The notes below the pieces were generated by a model. It was not told where the DNA came from, did no database searches, and was given only the letters and a program-made list of their open reading frames with translations. From positions 186,001 to 250,000 of the forward strand of contig CAVZKP010000026.1 in assembly GCA_963775875.1 (NCBI GenBank): a stretch of DNA of 64,000 nucleotides, written 5' to 3'. The stretch is from AP-15 sp963775875. GTDB taxonomy: Bacteria > Pseudomonadota > Alphaproteobacteria > ATCC43930 > CGMCC-115725. This document shows positions 27,001 to 36,549 of the stretch, piece after piece (position 1 is the stretch's first letter; every line of letters begins with the position of its first letter). The position numbers and the translations under genes are program-made.

Positions 27001-30000
27001 CCCGCGACTGTCGAGCGAGCCGCTGACGATCCATGCCGTCGGCCGGATCTCGATGGCGTCCGATGCGCGGCCGGTGCTGCGCTGGGCCGACAGCGCGCCG
27101 GACGGGCCGCGGATCGAGGCCGAGAGCCTTTATCGGCTGGCGCAGCGCGCCGGTCTCGATTACGGCAGCCGCTTCCGAACCGTCGACCATGTCGAGACCA
27201 TCGCCGCGGACGGCGCCATCGTCCATCTCGATCCGGCGCCGATCGGCGAGCGGCTCGACCAGTATCTGCTGCATCCGGCTTTGCTCGATGGCGCATTGCA
27301 GGGATTGATCGGGCTGCTGGCCGGCCATCGCCAGGCATTGCCGGGGGTCGGCTTTCTGCCGTGGCGGTTCGGCCGGGTCCGGTTGCCGGCGCCGTTTGGA
27401 CGCATCGCCCGCCTGGCCCGGCTGCGCCTGACCCGCAGCGGGGCGAGATCGGTGTCGGCCGACATCGCGCTCTACGATGACGCCGGCGAGATTGTCGCCG
27501 AACTCGAGGAATGCTGGTTGCGCCGCGTCGAGCTGGGCCGCCGGGCCGCCGCCGACGGACGCATGTTCCGCGTCGATCTGGTCCCGGCGCCGCTCGGCCG
27601 GCTCGACCCGCCGAGTGCGCTGGAGCAAGCCGGCGCCGCTCTGGCGCGGCTTGCCGCCGCCCGCGAACCGGACCCGCCGCGACCCGACCAGGCGCTGCTG
27701 CTCGACGCCCTGATCGGCGCCGTGGCGCTGCCCTCGTTGACCATGCTGGCGGCGCCCGGCCGGCCCTTCACGATCGGCGAACTGGTCGATCGCGGCTCGA
27801 TTGCGCCGGCCTCGCGCGGTCTCGTCGAGTGCATGTTGACGGCGGTCGAACGGCTCGGCGCGGCAACCGAGATCGACGGCGAATGGCGGATCGATCCGAC
27901 CAGCGATCTGCCCGGTGCGGCGGAAATCTGGCGCCTGCTGCTCGCCGATGCCCCCGATCTGGTGGCCGAGCTCGCCCTTGCCGCGACCGCGCTCGATGAC
28001 CTGCCAAAGATCCTGGCCGCCGGTCCGGCGCATACCGCGCCTTGGCTGTCGCCGATGGCCGAGCATGTGCTCCAGGCCTCGCCGGCGAGCGTCGCCGGCC
28101 TCGACCTGCTGTGCGATGCGCTGGCCGAGATCGCAGCGGCGTGGCCGCCGGACCGGCCGCTGCGGATCCTGGAGGTTGGCGCGGTCGGCGGGATGACCCG
28201 CCGGGTGCTCGAACGCCTGTCCGCATCCGGGGTGGCGCTCGCCTATCTGGCGGCGAGCGCCGATCCCGAACAGGCGGGCCGGCTTTCGGCGATGGCGCAA
28301 TCCTTTGTCGGCGCTGCCGCGGGCCACTGGTCGCCGCGGGATGGAGCGGACGCGCTCGGCGAAACCCGGTTCGATATCGTCTTGGCGGTGAATGCCTGCG
28401 CCCGCCTGCAGATCGATGCGGGAGCGCTGGCCACGCTGCGCGATCTCCTGGTCCCGGGCGGGTTGCTGGCGGCGGCCGATCCCGAGCCCAACGCTTTTTG
28501 GGACATCGTCTTCGGGCAGGCCGCCGCCTGGTGGCCGGCCGATCCGGGCGAGGGCGCGGCGTCGCCGCTTCGCTCGGGCGAAGAGTGGCGGGCCGAGCTC
28601 GCGGCGGCGGGTTTCGGTTCGGTCGGCGCCGCCGCTCTGGTCGCGGCGCCATGGCCCAGCGCCCTGTTCTGGGGTGTCGCCCCGATATGCGCGGAACCGC
28701 CCGGCGCCCGCCTCCCGCCCGGCGCCCGCCTCCCGGCCGGCGCCCGCCTCCCGCCCGGCATTGTCACCGTCGTCGCCGGCGATACCGTGACGCGGGCGGC
28801 GGTGGTGGACCGATTGGCGGCGGCGGGACATCACGTCGAGACCGCGCCATACCGCGATCTTCCGACTTCCGGCCCGGCTGCTGGCGATGATGCGCCGGCG
28901 GGCGCAGCCGAGAACGTGCTCTTTCTGTCGGAGCAGGGCGACGGCGACGACCGCAGCGCCGCCTGCCGGATCGCCGCGCTGGCCCGGCTCGCGGTCCAGA
29001 CCGAGCAAACGGGCGGCGCGCTGTGGGTGGTCACCTGCGATGCCCAGCAGGGGACGCCCGGCAGCGCCGAGGCCGGGCCGGTCGGCGCCGCCCTTTGGGG
29101 CCTCGCCCGCGTGCTCGCCAACGAATTGCCGCGGCTGTCGGTTCGGCTTGTCGATCTCTGCGGCGCCGCCGGCCCCGGCGAGCATGCCCGCCAAATCGCC
29201 GACGAACTGGCGGCTGGTTCGGCGGAAACCGAGATCGTCTGGACCCCGCATGGGCGCCATGTGTTGCGGCTGCGGCCCGGTCTGCCGCCGCGCCGGGCCT
29301 CGCCAGCGCAGGCGCTGACCCTGGCGAGCAGCCCCTCCGGCGGCTTCGCCTCGCTGAGCTGGAAGACGCGCCCGCCGCAATCGGTCGGGCCGGGCGAGGT
29401 CGAGATCGATGTGCACGCCTCCGCCCTCAACTTCCGCGATGTGATGTGGGCGATGGGGCTGCTGCCGGAAGAGGCGCTGATCGACGGCTTTGCCGGTGCG
29501 ACGTTCGGGCTCGAATGCGCCGGCATCGTGCGCGCCGTCGGATCGGCGGTGCCGGGCCTGGCGGTCGGCGACCGGGTCATGGCCTTTGCCCCGGCGGCGC
29601 TGAGCACGCGGGTCGTAACCGCGGCCGACGCGGTCGTCCCGATCCCGCCGGAAGTGAGCTTCGCCGCCGCGACCACGATGCCGGTCGCCTTCGTCACCGC
29701 GATCTATGCGCTGGGCCACCTGGCGCAGCTCGCCGCCGGGGAACATGTCCTGATCCATGCGGCGGCCGGCGGTGTCGGCCTCGCCGCGATCCAATACGCC
29801 AGGCATCGCGGCGCCATCGTCGTCGCCACCGCCGGGTCGCCGGCCAAGCGGGCGTTTCTGCGGCTGGCCGGCGCCGACCATGTGCTCGATTCGCGCGATC
29901 TCGGCTTTGCCGATCGGGTGCGCGAGATCACCGGCGGGCAGGGGGTCGACGTCGTGCTGAACTCGCTGAGCGGCGAGGCGATGGAACGCAGCCTCGAAGT

Positions 30001-31480
30001 GCTCAAACCGTTCGGGCGATTCCTCGAACTCGGCAAGCGCGATTTCTACTTCAACCGCCGCCTCCATCTGCGCCCGCTGCGCCAGAACCTTTCGTATTTC
30101 GCGATCGATGTCGACCAGCTGCCGTTGCGCCGGCCGGCGCTGGCCCGCACCCTGCTGGGCGAAATCGCCACCCTGCTCGCCGCCGGCGCGATCCGGCCGC
30201 TGGCGCATCGGCTGTTTCGCTTTTCCGAGATCGACGACGCCTTTCGCCTGATGCAGGCGTCGGGTCATATCGGCAAGCTCGTCCTCTGCCCCGACGCCGA
30301 TGTCGGCGCGCCGGTGCGCGAACCGCCGGAATACGCCGCGCGCCGCGACGGGGCCTATCTGGTCACCGGCGGGATCGATGGCTTCGGCTGGGAAGCGGCG
30401 CGCTGGCTGGCCGCGCACGGCGCCGGCTCGATCGCGCTGCTCGGCCGCCGCGGGCTGGAAACGCCGGGCTGTGCGGCACGGATTGCCGAGCTCGAAGCGG
30501 CGGGCGCAGAGGTCAGGGTCTATCGCGGGGATGTCGCCGACCGGGCCGGCCTGGCCGCGATCCTCGATCGCATCCGGGCGGCGCAGCCGCCGCTGCGCGG
30601 GATCGTCCATGCCGCCGCGGCGATCGACGACCGGCTCGCCGGCAACATCGATATCGCCGCGATCGATCCGATCCTGCGGCCGAAGCTTGGCGGCGCGCTC
30701 GCTCTCGACGCGCTGACCCGCCAGGACCCGATCGAGTTGTTTTTGTTGTTTTCCTCGGCAACGACATTGCTCGGCGCCCCCGGGCAGGGCGTCTATGTGG
30801 CGGCGAACCTGGCGCTCGAGGCGCTGGCCCGCCGCCGTCGCGCCGAGGGCCGGCCGGCGCTGGCGGTCGCCTGGGGTCCGATCGAGGATGCCGGATATCT
30901 CGCCCAACGGCCGGAGATCCGCGCCGCCCTGGCGCGCCGGCTGGGCGCCAAGCCGATCCCCGCCGCACAGGCGCTGGCCGGCCTGCCGGCGATGATCGCG
31001 AGCGGCTTGCCGGTGGTCGGCTGCGCCGAAGCGAACTGGACCGAGGCCCGGCGTTTTCTGCCGGTCCTGGCGACCCCGCTATTCTCCGAGATCCGCGCCA
31101 AGGCCGGTCCTTCCGCCGCCGACGAGGCGCTGGCCGACCGGCTGGGCGAGATGGAGCCGCAGGCGGCGCTGGCCCTGCTGCGAACCGTCGTGGCCGAAGA
31201 GGCGGCGCGGATCCTGCGGCTGCCTGCGGACGGCGTCGATCCGCTCCGCCCGCTCTCGCAGATGGGCATGGATTCGTTGATGGCGGTCGAGCTGCGCCTC
31301 GCCCTCGAAAACCGGCTGCGCATCGATCTGCCGCTGGTGTCGCTGGTCGAAGGAACCAGCGTGGCGTCGATCGCGGCTCGGCTCGGCGGCGCGCTGAACG
31401 CCGGTGCGCAGAACGCCGAAATCATCGCCCTGGCGGCACGCTACGAAGGCGGCGACGAAACCTCGGTTGCGGCGGAATAG
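24043..31480 (+). CDS. Highly reducing type I polyketide synthase, KS-AT-DH-MT-ER-KR-ACP (one frame break)
   Basis: Single-module PKS of about 2478 aa, once one extra T at about 26183 is removed (RNLWFRPL continues as DLDFAFHSKSMD). Domains in order: KS with Cys174 (DTACSSSL), His309 (HGTGTPAGDP) and His347 (NIGHLEP); AT with Ser618 (GHSVGE) and FAFHS, the malonyl-CoA signature; DH with His at about 918 (HAVEGMAVLP) and HPALLDGALQ; a C-methyltransferase-like region near 1375 with a weak SAM motif (ILEVGAVGGMT), possibly inactive; ER near 1904 (HAAAGGVGLAAIQYA); KR near 2106 (VTGGIDGFG, FSSATTLLG, Tyr in GQGVYVAAN); ACP with Ser at about 2410 (GMDSLMAVEL). There is no thioesterase, so release probably falls to the downstream synthase. 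Confidence 0.92.
28700..28753 (+). repeat. 18-bp tandem repeat inside the PKS gene
   Basis: Three head-to-tail copies of an 18-bp unit (28700-28717, 28718-28735, 28736-28753, the last with one changed base), encoding PGARLP-PGARLP-AGARLP in the linker between the MT-like and ER regions. Being a multiple of three, copy number changes would keep the frame. Confidence 0.9.
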
Positions 31481-31607
31481 CCCATTGGCGGCCGGGAGAA
31501 ATCTGTTTGGATTGTCGGCTCAGGCCAAGACGCGCCTGCTGGAGCGGGTGTCGGCCGCCTCGCCGCTGCGCGGAACCGGGCGCCCGCGCGCCTTCGGGCG
31601 CCGAGAC

Positions 31608-31629
31608 GGGGCGGGGCGGGGCGGGGCGG
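31608..31629 (+). repeat. GGGGC pentanucleotide repeat (four copies) near the start of the synthase gene
   Basis: Four copies of GGGGC followed by GG. The reading frame that looks coding before the repeat (LFGLSAQAKTRLLERVSAAS, codons starting at positions divisible by three) and the frame after it (LSVAELDGFKEIRMV) differ by one base. Either the array gains or loses units, or one base is a sequencing insertion. Confidence 0.85.
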
Positions 31630-31635
31630 CTCTCG

Positions 31636-32886
31636 GTGGCGGAGCTCGACGGGTTCAAAGAAATCCGCATGGTCCGCGAAGCAGCGGCGTTTCTCGGCAT
31701 CGCCGATCCGTTTTTCCGGGTGCATCACGGCATCGCCGGCGCCGAGACCGAGATCGACGGCAAAACCTACGTCAATTTCGCCTCCTACAATTATGTCGGG
31801 CTCAACGGCCACCCGCAGATCGTCGCGGCGGCGAAGGCGGCGATCGATCGCTACGGCACCTCGGTCTCGGCGAGCCGTCCGGTCTCCGGCGAGCGCCCGG
31901 TTCATCGCGAGCTCGAACAGGCGTTGGCCCGGCTGCACGGCGCCGAAGACAGCGTCGTCCTGGTCGGCGGTCATTCGACCAATGTCAGCGTCATCGGGCA
32001 TCTGCTCGGGCGCAACGACGTCATCGTCCACGACGCGCTGATCCACAACAGCATCGTCCAGGGGGCGATCCTGTCGGGCGCCCGGCGCGTCCCCTTTGCC
32101 CATCTCGACCACGAAGCCGCCGACCGGCTGCTCCGCGAGGTGCGGCCGCGCAACGGCCATGCGCTGCTGGTCATCGAGGGGCATTACAGCATGGATGGCG
32201 ATGTCCCCGACCTGCCGGCCTTTGCCGCCATCGCCCGGCGCCATCGCGCCTGGCTGATGGTCGACGAGGCGCATGCGCTGGGCGTGCTGGGGCCGCGCGG
32301 CTTTGGCATCGCCGACCGGTTCGGCGTCGATCCGGGCGAGGTCGACATCTGGATGGGAACGCTCAGCAAAAGCCTCGTCTCCTGCGGCGGCTATATCGCC
32401 GGGCGCGCCGATTTGATCGACTATCTGAAGCTGGCGGCGCCCGGCTTCGTGTTCTCGGTCGGGATGGCGCCGGCGGCGGCGGCGGCGGCGCTGGCGGCGC
32501 TCGAACTGCTGGAACGCGAGCCGGGGCGGGTAGGCCTGGTCAACGACCGCGCGGCGCTGTTTCTGCGGCTGGCGCGCGAGGGCGGCCTCGATGTCGGCGG
32601 CTCGATCGGCGCCTCGATCGTGCCGATCATCACCGGCGGCTCGATCCGCGCCGCGCGGCTGGCGCAGGCGATGTTCGGGCGCGGGGTCAACGTCCAGCCG
32701 ATCCTCTATCCGGCGGTGCCGGAACGCGCCGCCCGGCTCAGATTTTTTCTGACCGCGGCGCATAGCGAGGACCAGGTCAGGGACACCGTGCGGGTGCTTC
32801 TCGAAGAGAGCCGCCGGGTGGCCTCCGAACCGAGCGATCTGGCCGCGGTTGCCCGCCATCTCGGCAAAATGGCGTTGTCGCGCTAG
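31636..32886 (+). CDS. PLP-dependent alpha-oxoamine synthase (AONS/KBL/SPT type) paired with the PKS
   Basis: Condenses an amino acid with an acyl thioester, releasing CO2 and a 2-amino-ketone. From GTG 31636 the protein has 416 aa: YVNFASYNYVGLNGHPQI, YGTSVSASRPVSGERPVHRELE, DALIHNSIVQGAILSGA, the PLP-binding MVDEAHALGVLGPRGFG, the Schiff-base Lys in GTLSKSLVSCGGYIAG, and NVQPILYPAVPERAARLRFF. The likely N-terminal extension (LFGLSAQAKTRLLERV, from about 31485, just after the PKS stop) is out of frame across the GGGGC repeat. It probably offloads the PKS chain in place of a thioesterase. An AONS for biotin is less likely because no bio genes are nearby. Confidence 0.88.
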   Translation: MAELDGFKEIRMVREAAAFLGIADPFFRVHHGIAGAETEIDGKTYVNFASYNYVGLNGHPQIVAAAKAAIDRYGTSVSASRPVSGERPVHRELEQALARLHGAEDSVVLVGGHSTNVSVIGHLLGRNDVIVHDALIHNSIVQGAILSGARRVPFAHLDHEAADRLLREVRPRNGHALLVIEGHYSMDGDVPDLPAFAAIARRHRAWLMVDEAHALGVLGPRGFGIADRFGVDPGEVDIWMGTLSKSLVSCGGYIAGRADLIDYLKLAAPGFVFSVGMAPAAAAAALAALELLEREPGRVGLVNDRAALFLRLAREGGLDVGGSIGASIVPIITGGSIRAARLAQAMFGRGVNVQPILYPAVPERAARLRFFLTAAHSEDQVRDTVRVLLEESRRVASEPSDLAAVARHLGKMALSR

Positions 32887-32923
32887 TCCCCGGCGCGCCG
32901 CGGCGCTCGCGCCGAACCCAAGG

Positions 32924-34155
32924 TTATCGGGTCCTCCCGGGAAGCGCCGCGATTTGGGCGAGCAGCCCTTCGACCGCGGCAAAATGGTCCCGCCACTCGG
33001 TCGCCCTCCAGCCGGCAAGGCGGCTGAGCTGCGCCTGCCGTCGCGGCGAGGCGTCCGGCGAATAATCGAGGATCGCATCGCGCCAGGCGCGAGCGTCGAG
33101 CGGGTCGAGATATTCCGGAACCTCGCCGCCATTCTCGCGCAATGCCGCGAGATCGCTGCACAGGACGGGCACGCCGAGGGCCAGTGCCTCGACCATCGGA
33201 AAGCCGAAGCCCTCGGCAAAGGACGGCAGCAGCAAGGCGCGCGCGCCTTTGAGCAGGCGGGCCATCTCGGTGTCGGCGGCCTGGTTGCGCTCGACGACCA
33301 GTCCGCGCAGCGCCGGGCAGCGGTCGAGCATCTCGACGGCATTGCCGGTCTCCCATCCGCGGTGGCCGATCAGCACCAGGCGCGGAGCCGGCGCGCCGCC
33401 TTCCTCGGCCAGCCGGCGCCACAGATGGAGCAGCAGCAGGTGGTTCTTGCGCGGCTCGATCGTGCCGACACAGACGAAATAGGGCGCGTCCGGCAAGGGC
33501 GGGCCATCCGCCGCCAACACCGGCAGGTCGATGCCGAACGGCGACACCAGCACGCTCGGGCGTTGGCCGCCGCGGTCGAGATATGGCTGCAGAGCATCGC
33601 GGGTCGCCGCCGAGCCGACGATTACCGCGTCGGCGAGCGCGGCGGTCGTCTCGATCCGCCGGCGATGCCGCAAATCCTGGCCGGGTCGGGCGTATTCCGG
33701 GAATTCCATCGGGATCAGATCGTGGATCAGGCAGACAAAACCCGCTCCGCCCCGTCGCTTGAGCCGGCCGATCAGCCGGCGCCGTTCGAGATGGTGGTGC
33801 GATACCAGCAGATAGACCGGCCGGTCGGTGGCGGCGTGCAATTGCGCAGCGAGCGCGCGCGGCCGCGCGCCATAGCGAGGAGAACCGCAACCGCCGCGCC
33901 AGCCGGCGCACCCGCCGCCGGTGCCGGGGCGACGCCGCCCGCTCCCGCCACACCGCAGCGAGCGCGCGCGACGTAATCCTCGGCCGCCGGCCGCGGCAGC
34001 AGCGCCAACCCGCCCCAGGGGGTGACCGCGGTAAAGCATAGCGGCGCGCCGGCGGCGATCAGATGCTCGGCATAGGCGAGCTCGACGCGATCGATCCCGG
34101 TCGGCGTGCCGCGCCCGGCGCGCGACAGCAGGCGCGAAATGTCGAGGACGATCAC
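32924..34155 (-). CDS. Glycosyltransferase family 4 (one frame break)
   Basis: GT-B fold mannosyl/glucosyl transferase type. The natural start is GTG at 34155 (VIVLDISRLLSRAGRGTPTGIDRVE), and the frame shifts within CGCGCGGCCGCGCGCGC at about 33855-33880 (one base missing or two extra) into the frame that reads LAAQLHAATDRPVYLLVSHHHLERRR. The second domain holds VGTIEPRKNHLLLLHLW and the donor-binding E-x7-E as FAEGFGFPMVEALALGVP. It starts 45 bp after the heptose epimerase gene on the same strand; the pair probably acts on cell-surface polysaccharide. It converges with the alpha-oxoamine synthase gene. Confidence 0.82.
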
Positions 34156-34199
34156 CAGCCCCGCCTCACCGCCGCGGTAACACGCAACGCCGGGGGCGA

Positions 34200-35177
34200 T
34201 CAGGGCCGGTGCGCGAAATAATCTTTGATGCCGTCTTCGAGGGTGTGCAGGGTTCCGGCAAAGCCGGCGGCGCGCAATTTGCCGACCTCCGCCCGGGTGA
34301 AATACTGATATTGCCGGCGCAGCATGTCGGGGGTGTCGACAAAGCGGATCTGCGGCCGATGCCCGAGCTGCGCGCCGATGGCGTCGACCAGTTCGAGAAA
34401 GCTGCGCGCGGTGCCGCTGCCGACATTGAACAATCCGTTGATCGCCGGGTTTTCCAACAGCCACCGAACCACCGCGACGCAGTCCTTGACATAGACGAAA
34501 TCGCGCAGCTGCCCGCCATCGGGGTAGTCCGGATGGTGCGAGCGGAACAGGGTTATCGGTTCGCCGGCGCCGAGCACCGGCAAAATCTTGCTGAACATCG
34601 ACTGCATCGGGCCTTTGTGGCTCTCGTTCGAGCCATAGACATTGAAGAATTTGAGCCCGGCCCATTGCGGCGGCGTCGGCTGGCCGCGCACCAGATCGTC
34701 GATCACCCGGCGATCGACCAGGTGCTTGCTCCAGCCATAGGGGTTGAGCGGGCGCAGCAAGGCCAGCGCCGCCGGGCTCTGGTCATCGGCAAAGCCGTCG
34801 CTGCCATCGCCATAGGTCGCCGCCGAAGACGCGTAAATGAAGCGCGCGCCATACGCCGCGCACCATTGCCACAGATCGAGGCTCAGACGGATGTTGCTGG
34901 CGACGTAACGGTCGATATCGGGCTCCGTCGTGGTCGAGACCGCCGCCATATGGACGATCGCCGTCACCTTTCCGCGATGCCGGCCGAGCCAGTCGAACAG
35001 CGCGTCGGGCCGAACCAGGTCATGGAGCTGCGCCGCCTTGATGTGGCGCCACTTTTCGCCCGAACGCAGCAGGTCCGAAGCGACGATGGTCAACCCCGCC
35101 GCGGCCAGATCGTTGACGATATGCGACCCGATGAACCCCGCGCCGCCGGTCACCACGATCACATCGTCACCCTGCAA
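34200..35177 (-). CDS. hldD: ADP-L-glycero-D-manno-heptose 6-epimerase
   Basis: Final step of ADP-heptose synthesis for the LPS inner core. The 325-aa SDR-type epimerase shows VIVVTGGAGFIGSHIVNDL (NADP-binding), YASSAATYGDGSDGF (Ser), Tyr-x3-Lys as NPYGWSKHLVD, and the family-specific LKFFNVYGSNESHKGPMQSM. The adjoining glycosyltransferase, 45 bp downstream, fits LPS core assembly. It is followed upstream by an unknown gene on the same strand after 158 bp. Confidence 0.94.
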   Translation of the reverse strand: MQGDDVIVVTGGAGFIGSHIVNDLAAAGLTIVASDLLRSGEKWRHIKAAQLHDLVRPDALFDWLGRHRGKVTAIVHMAAVSTTTEPDIDRYVASNIRLSLDLWQWCAAYGARFIYASSAATYGDGSDGFADDQSPAALALLRPLNPYGWSKHLVDRRVIDDLVRGQPTPPQWAGLKFFNVYGSNESHKGPMQSMFSKILPVLGAGEPITLFRSHHPDYPDGGQLRDFVYVKDCVAVVRWLLENPAINGLFNVGSGTARSFLELVDAIGAQLGHRPQIRFVDTPDMLRRQYQYFTRAEVGKLRAAGFAGTLHTLEDGIKDYFAHRP

Positions 35178-35335
35178 TTCCCCCGCTCATCGGCATCAGC
35201 CGGCGCGCGCCCGGCCGATGCGGCGCCGGCAGCGGCCGAGGCCGTCGGTTTCCGCGCCCGACGCTAACCCCGACCCGGTACGCAGGCAAACTTTGCTTTC
35301 GGGATATGTCCGCCGGGCGGGCGGCGCGGCGCCGG

Positions 35336-35830
35336 CTAAACGACCTGCAGCTGCGTCGCGATCAGGCGAGAGGCATAAACGCCCCGCCATCCGGCCGGAT
35401 CGAGCCAGCCAGCCTCGTTGCGCGGCGGACGGATCGCGCGGATATGCGCGTTGGTTATTTCCGCCAGCTCGTCGATCGGATGCGGCGGGTCGAATTCGGT
35501 CGACCAGAAGAACCGCGCGCTGCCGGCGACCTCGTGTTTGGCGACCAGGCAGTTCGGCGCGCCCCCGGCCCGATTGTACAGGCCCACCGCCGAATAGCTT
35601 TCCTGATGGCTGACGATCATCACGCCCTCCGTCCCGGGAAAGGCGTATTTCATCGCCGAGAACCAGCGGCACAGCGCCGTCAGCTCCGCCTCGGTGAATT
35701 CGTAGCGGCTCGGCATGGTAAAGCATGACCTGTCCGCCGGCGCCGGCGCCCCCGGCACCGTCAGCGGAAAAGCCACGATGTTCGTGTGTTCGGACGCCTG
35801 TTCCACTTCGCCCCCGCTTCTCAGCCACAT
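35336..35830 (-). CDS. Hypothetical protein, about 164 aa
   Basis: I do not recognise this family. The core reads SRYEFTEAELTALCRWFSAM, EGVMIVSHQESYSAVGLYNR and HPIDELAEITNAHIRAIRPP, with coding-like composition that ends QLQVV. There is no signal peptide or membrane segment. The start is uncertain: ATG at 35830 is my choice, and a longer version would begin at 35911. Base composition looks less GC-rich than the flanking genes. It is divergent from the leuA region. Confidence 0.6.
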   Translation of the reverse strand: MWLRSGGEVEQASEHTNIVAFPLTVPGAPAPADRSCFTMPSRYEFTEAELTALCRWFSAMKYAFPGTEGVMIVSHQESYSAVGLYNRAGGAPNCLVAKHEVAGSARFFWSTEFDPPHPIDELAEITNAHIRAIRPPRNEAGWLDPAGWRGVYASRLIATQLQVV

Positions 35831-36549
35831 CGCCGCAGCCAAGTCCCCACTCGTACCCCGCATCCACGCTGCCGAACACTGTGCCTGGGTTCCGTTATCG
35901 CAAAGCAGCAAACCGGAGAGGCGCAGTTTCCCCGACTACTTATCGATCAGCGATCGATACAGCGCGCGGATCAAATTCGATTAGATGCAATACTATCGGG
36001 CACCGATTCCGAGTCAATCGAACCAAGGCCGCCGCATGGTTTTTCAGTACGACTGTGACCATAGAGCAACAGTGACAGAAAAGCGACACCCTGTTAAACT
36101 TGCGGTTTGGCTGGTCGCCGCGCTGAGCCGCGCGCGGAGGCTTTCGCCGGAAAGCCGGGATTGGGCTTGACCGGCGGCTGCCATTCTGTTAGCCAGCCGC
36201 CGATGTTCATTGCGCGCGACCAGCTTCGACTTACCGCCTCGGCGTCCTGACGGGCGCCGACACAGGCTGCGTTCGTTCCCGCTCAGGGAACCCGATCGGC
36301 TCGGTCTCCGCAATGCGTTCAACCCTGATCATAAACGATTCTGTCCGCTGCGGCGCCCCATGGGCCGGCTGTTCATGGGCGGGCGTTCGTGGTCTGGCCG
36401 TTCGTGGTCTGGCCGTTCGCGGGCGGGCGGCTCTCGGGCATGCCGGCGACTTAGCGGCGGCCGGCGGCGCTGACCGATCCCCGCCGGCCGTGAGGCCCCA
36501 CACCGATTGCTCGGCCGCCACGGCGGCCATTCCGCACCAGGAGTTTCCG
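35831..36549. other. Long intergenic region upstream of leuA
   Basis: About 720 bp without a convincing gene. The stretch 35930-36110 is visibly richer in A and T than anything around it (TTATCGATCAGCGATCGATAC, CAAATTCGATTAGATGCAAT), so it may contain promoters for leuA or for the divergent gene. 36385-36420 holds a 15-bp tandem repeat. I searched for a leucine-rich leader peptide and did not find a persuasive one. No tRNA or known riboswitch is seen. Confidence 0.5.
36385..36420. repeat. 15-bp tandem repeat upstream of leuA
   Basis: Two perfect copies of GTTCGTGGTCTGGCC (36385-36399 and 36400-36414) and the start of a third. It lies about 130 bp before the leuA ATG in a region with no gene. 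Confidence 0.8.

Noticed and set aside
26264..30907. Very long open frame (1547 aa) on the minus strand, opposite the PKS
   Set aside because: It has low-complexity, Arg/Gly/Asp-rich composition with no domain, and arises from high-GC codon bias opposite a real gene.
24043..31480. NRPS or PUFA synthase identity for the large multidomain gene
   Set aside because: No condensation, adenylation or tandem ACP domains; the domain order is that of a reducing type I PKS.
31480..31640. Phase-variable control of the synthase as an established system
   Set aside because: All other frame breaks point to single-base insertion errors, so I do not claim phase variation as fact; it is listed only as a possibility.
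36044..36322. Possible small gene of 92 aa on the minus strand before leuA
   Set aside because: No ribosome site, no family pattern, and composition typical of non-coding DNA.
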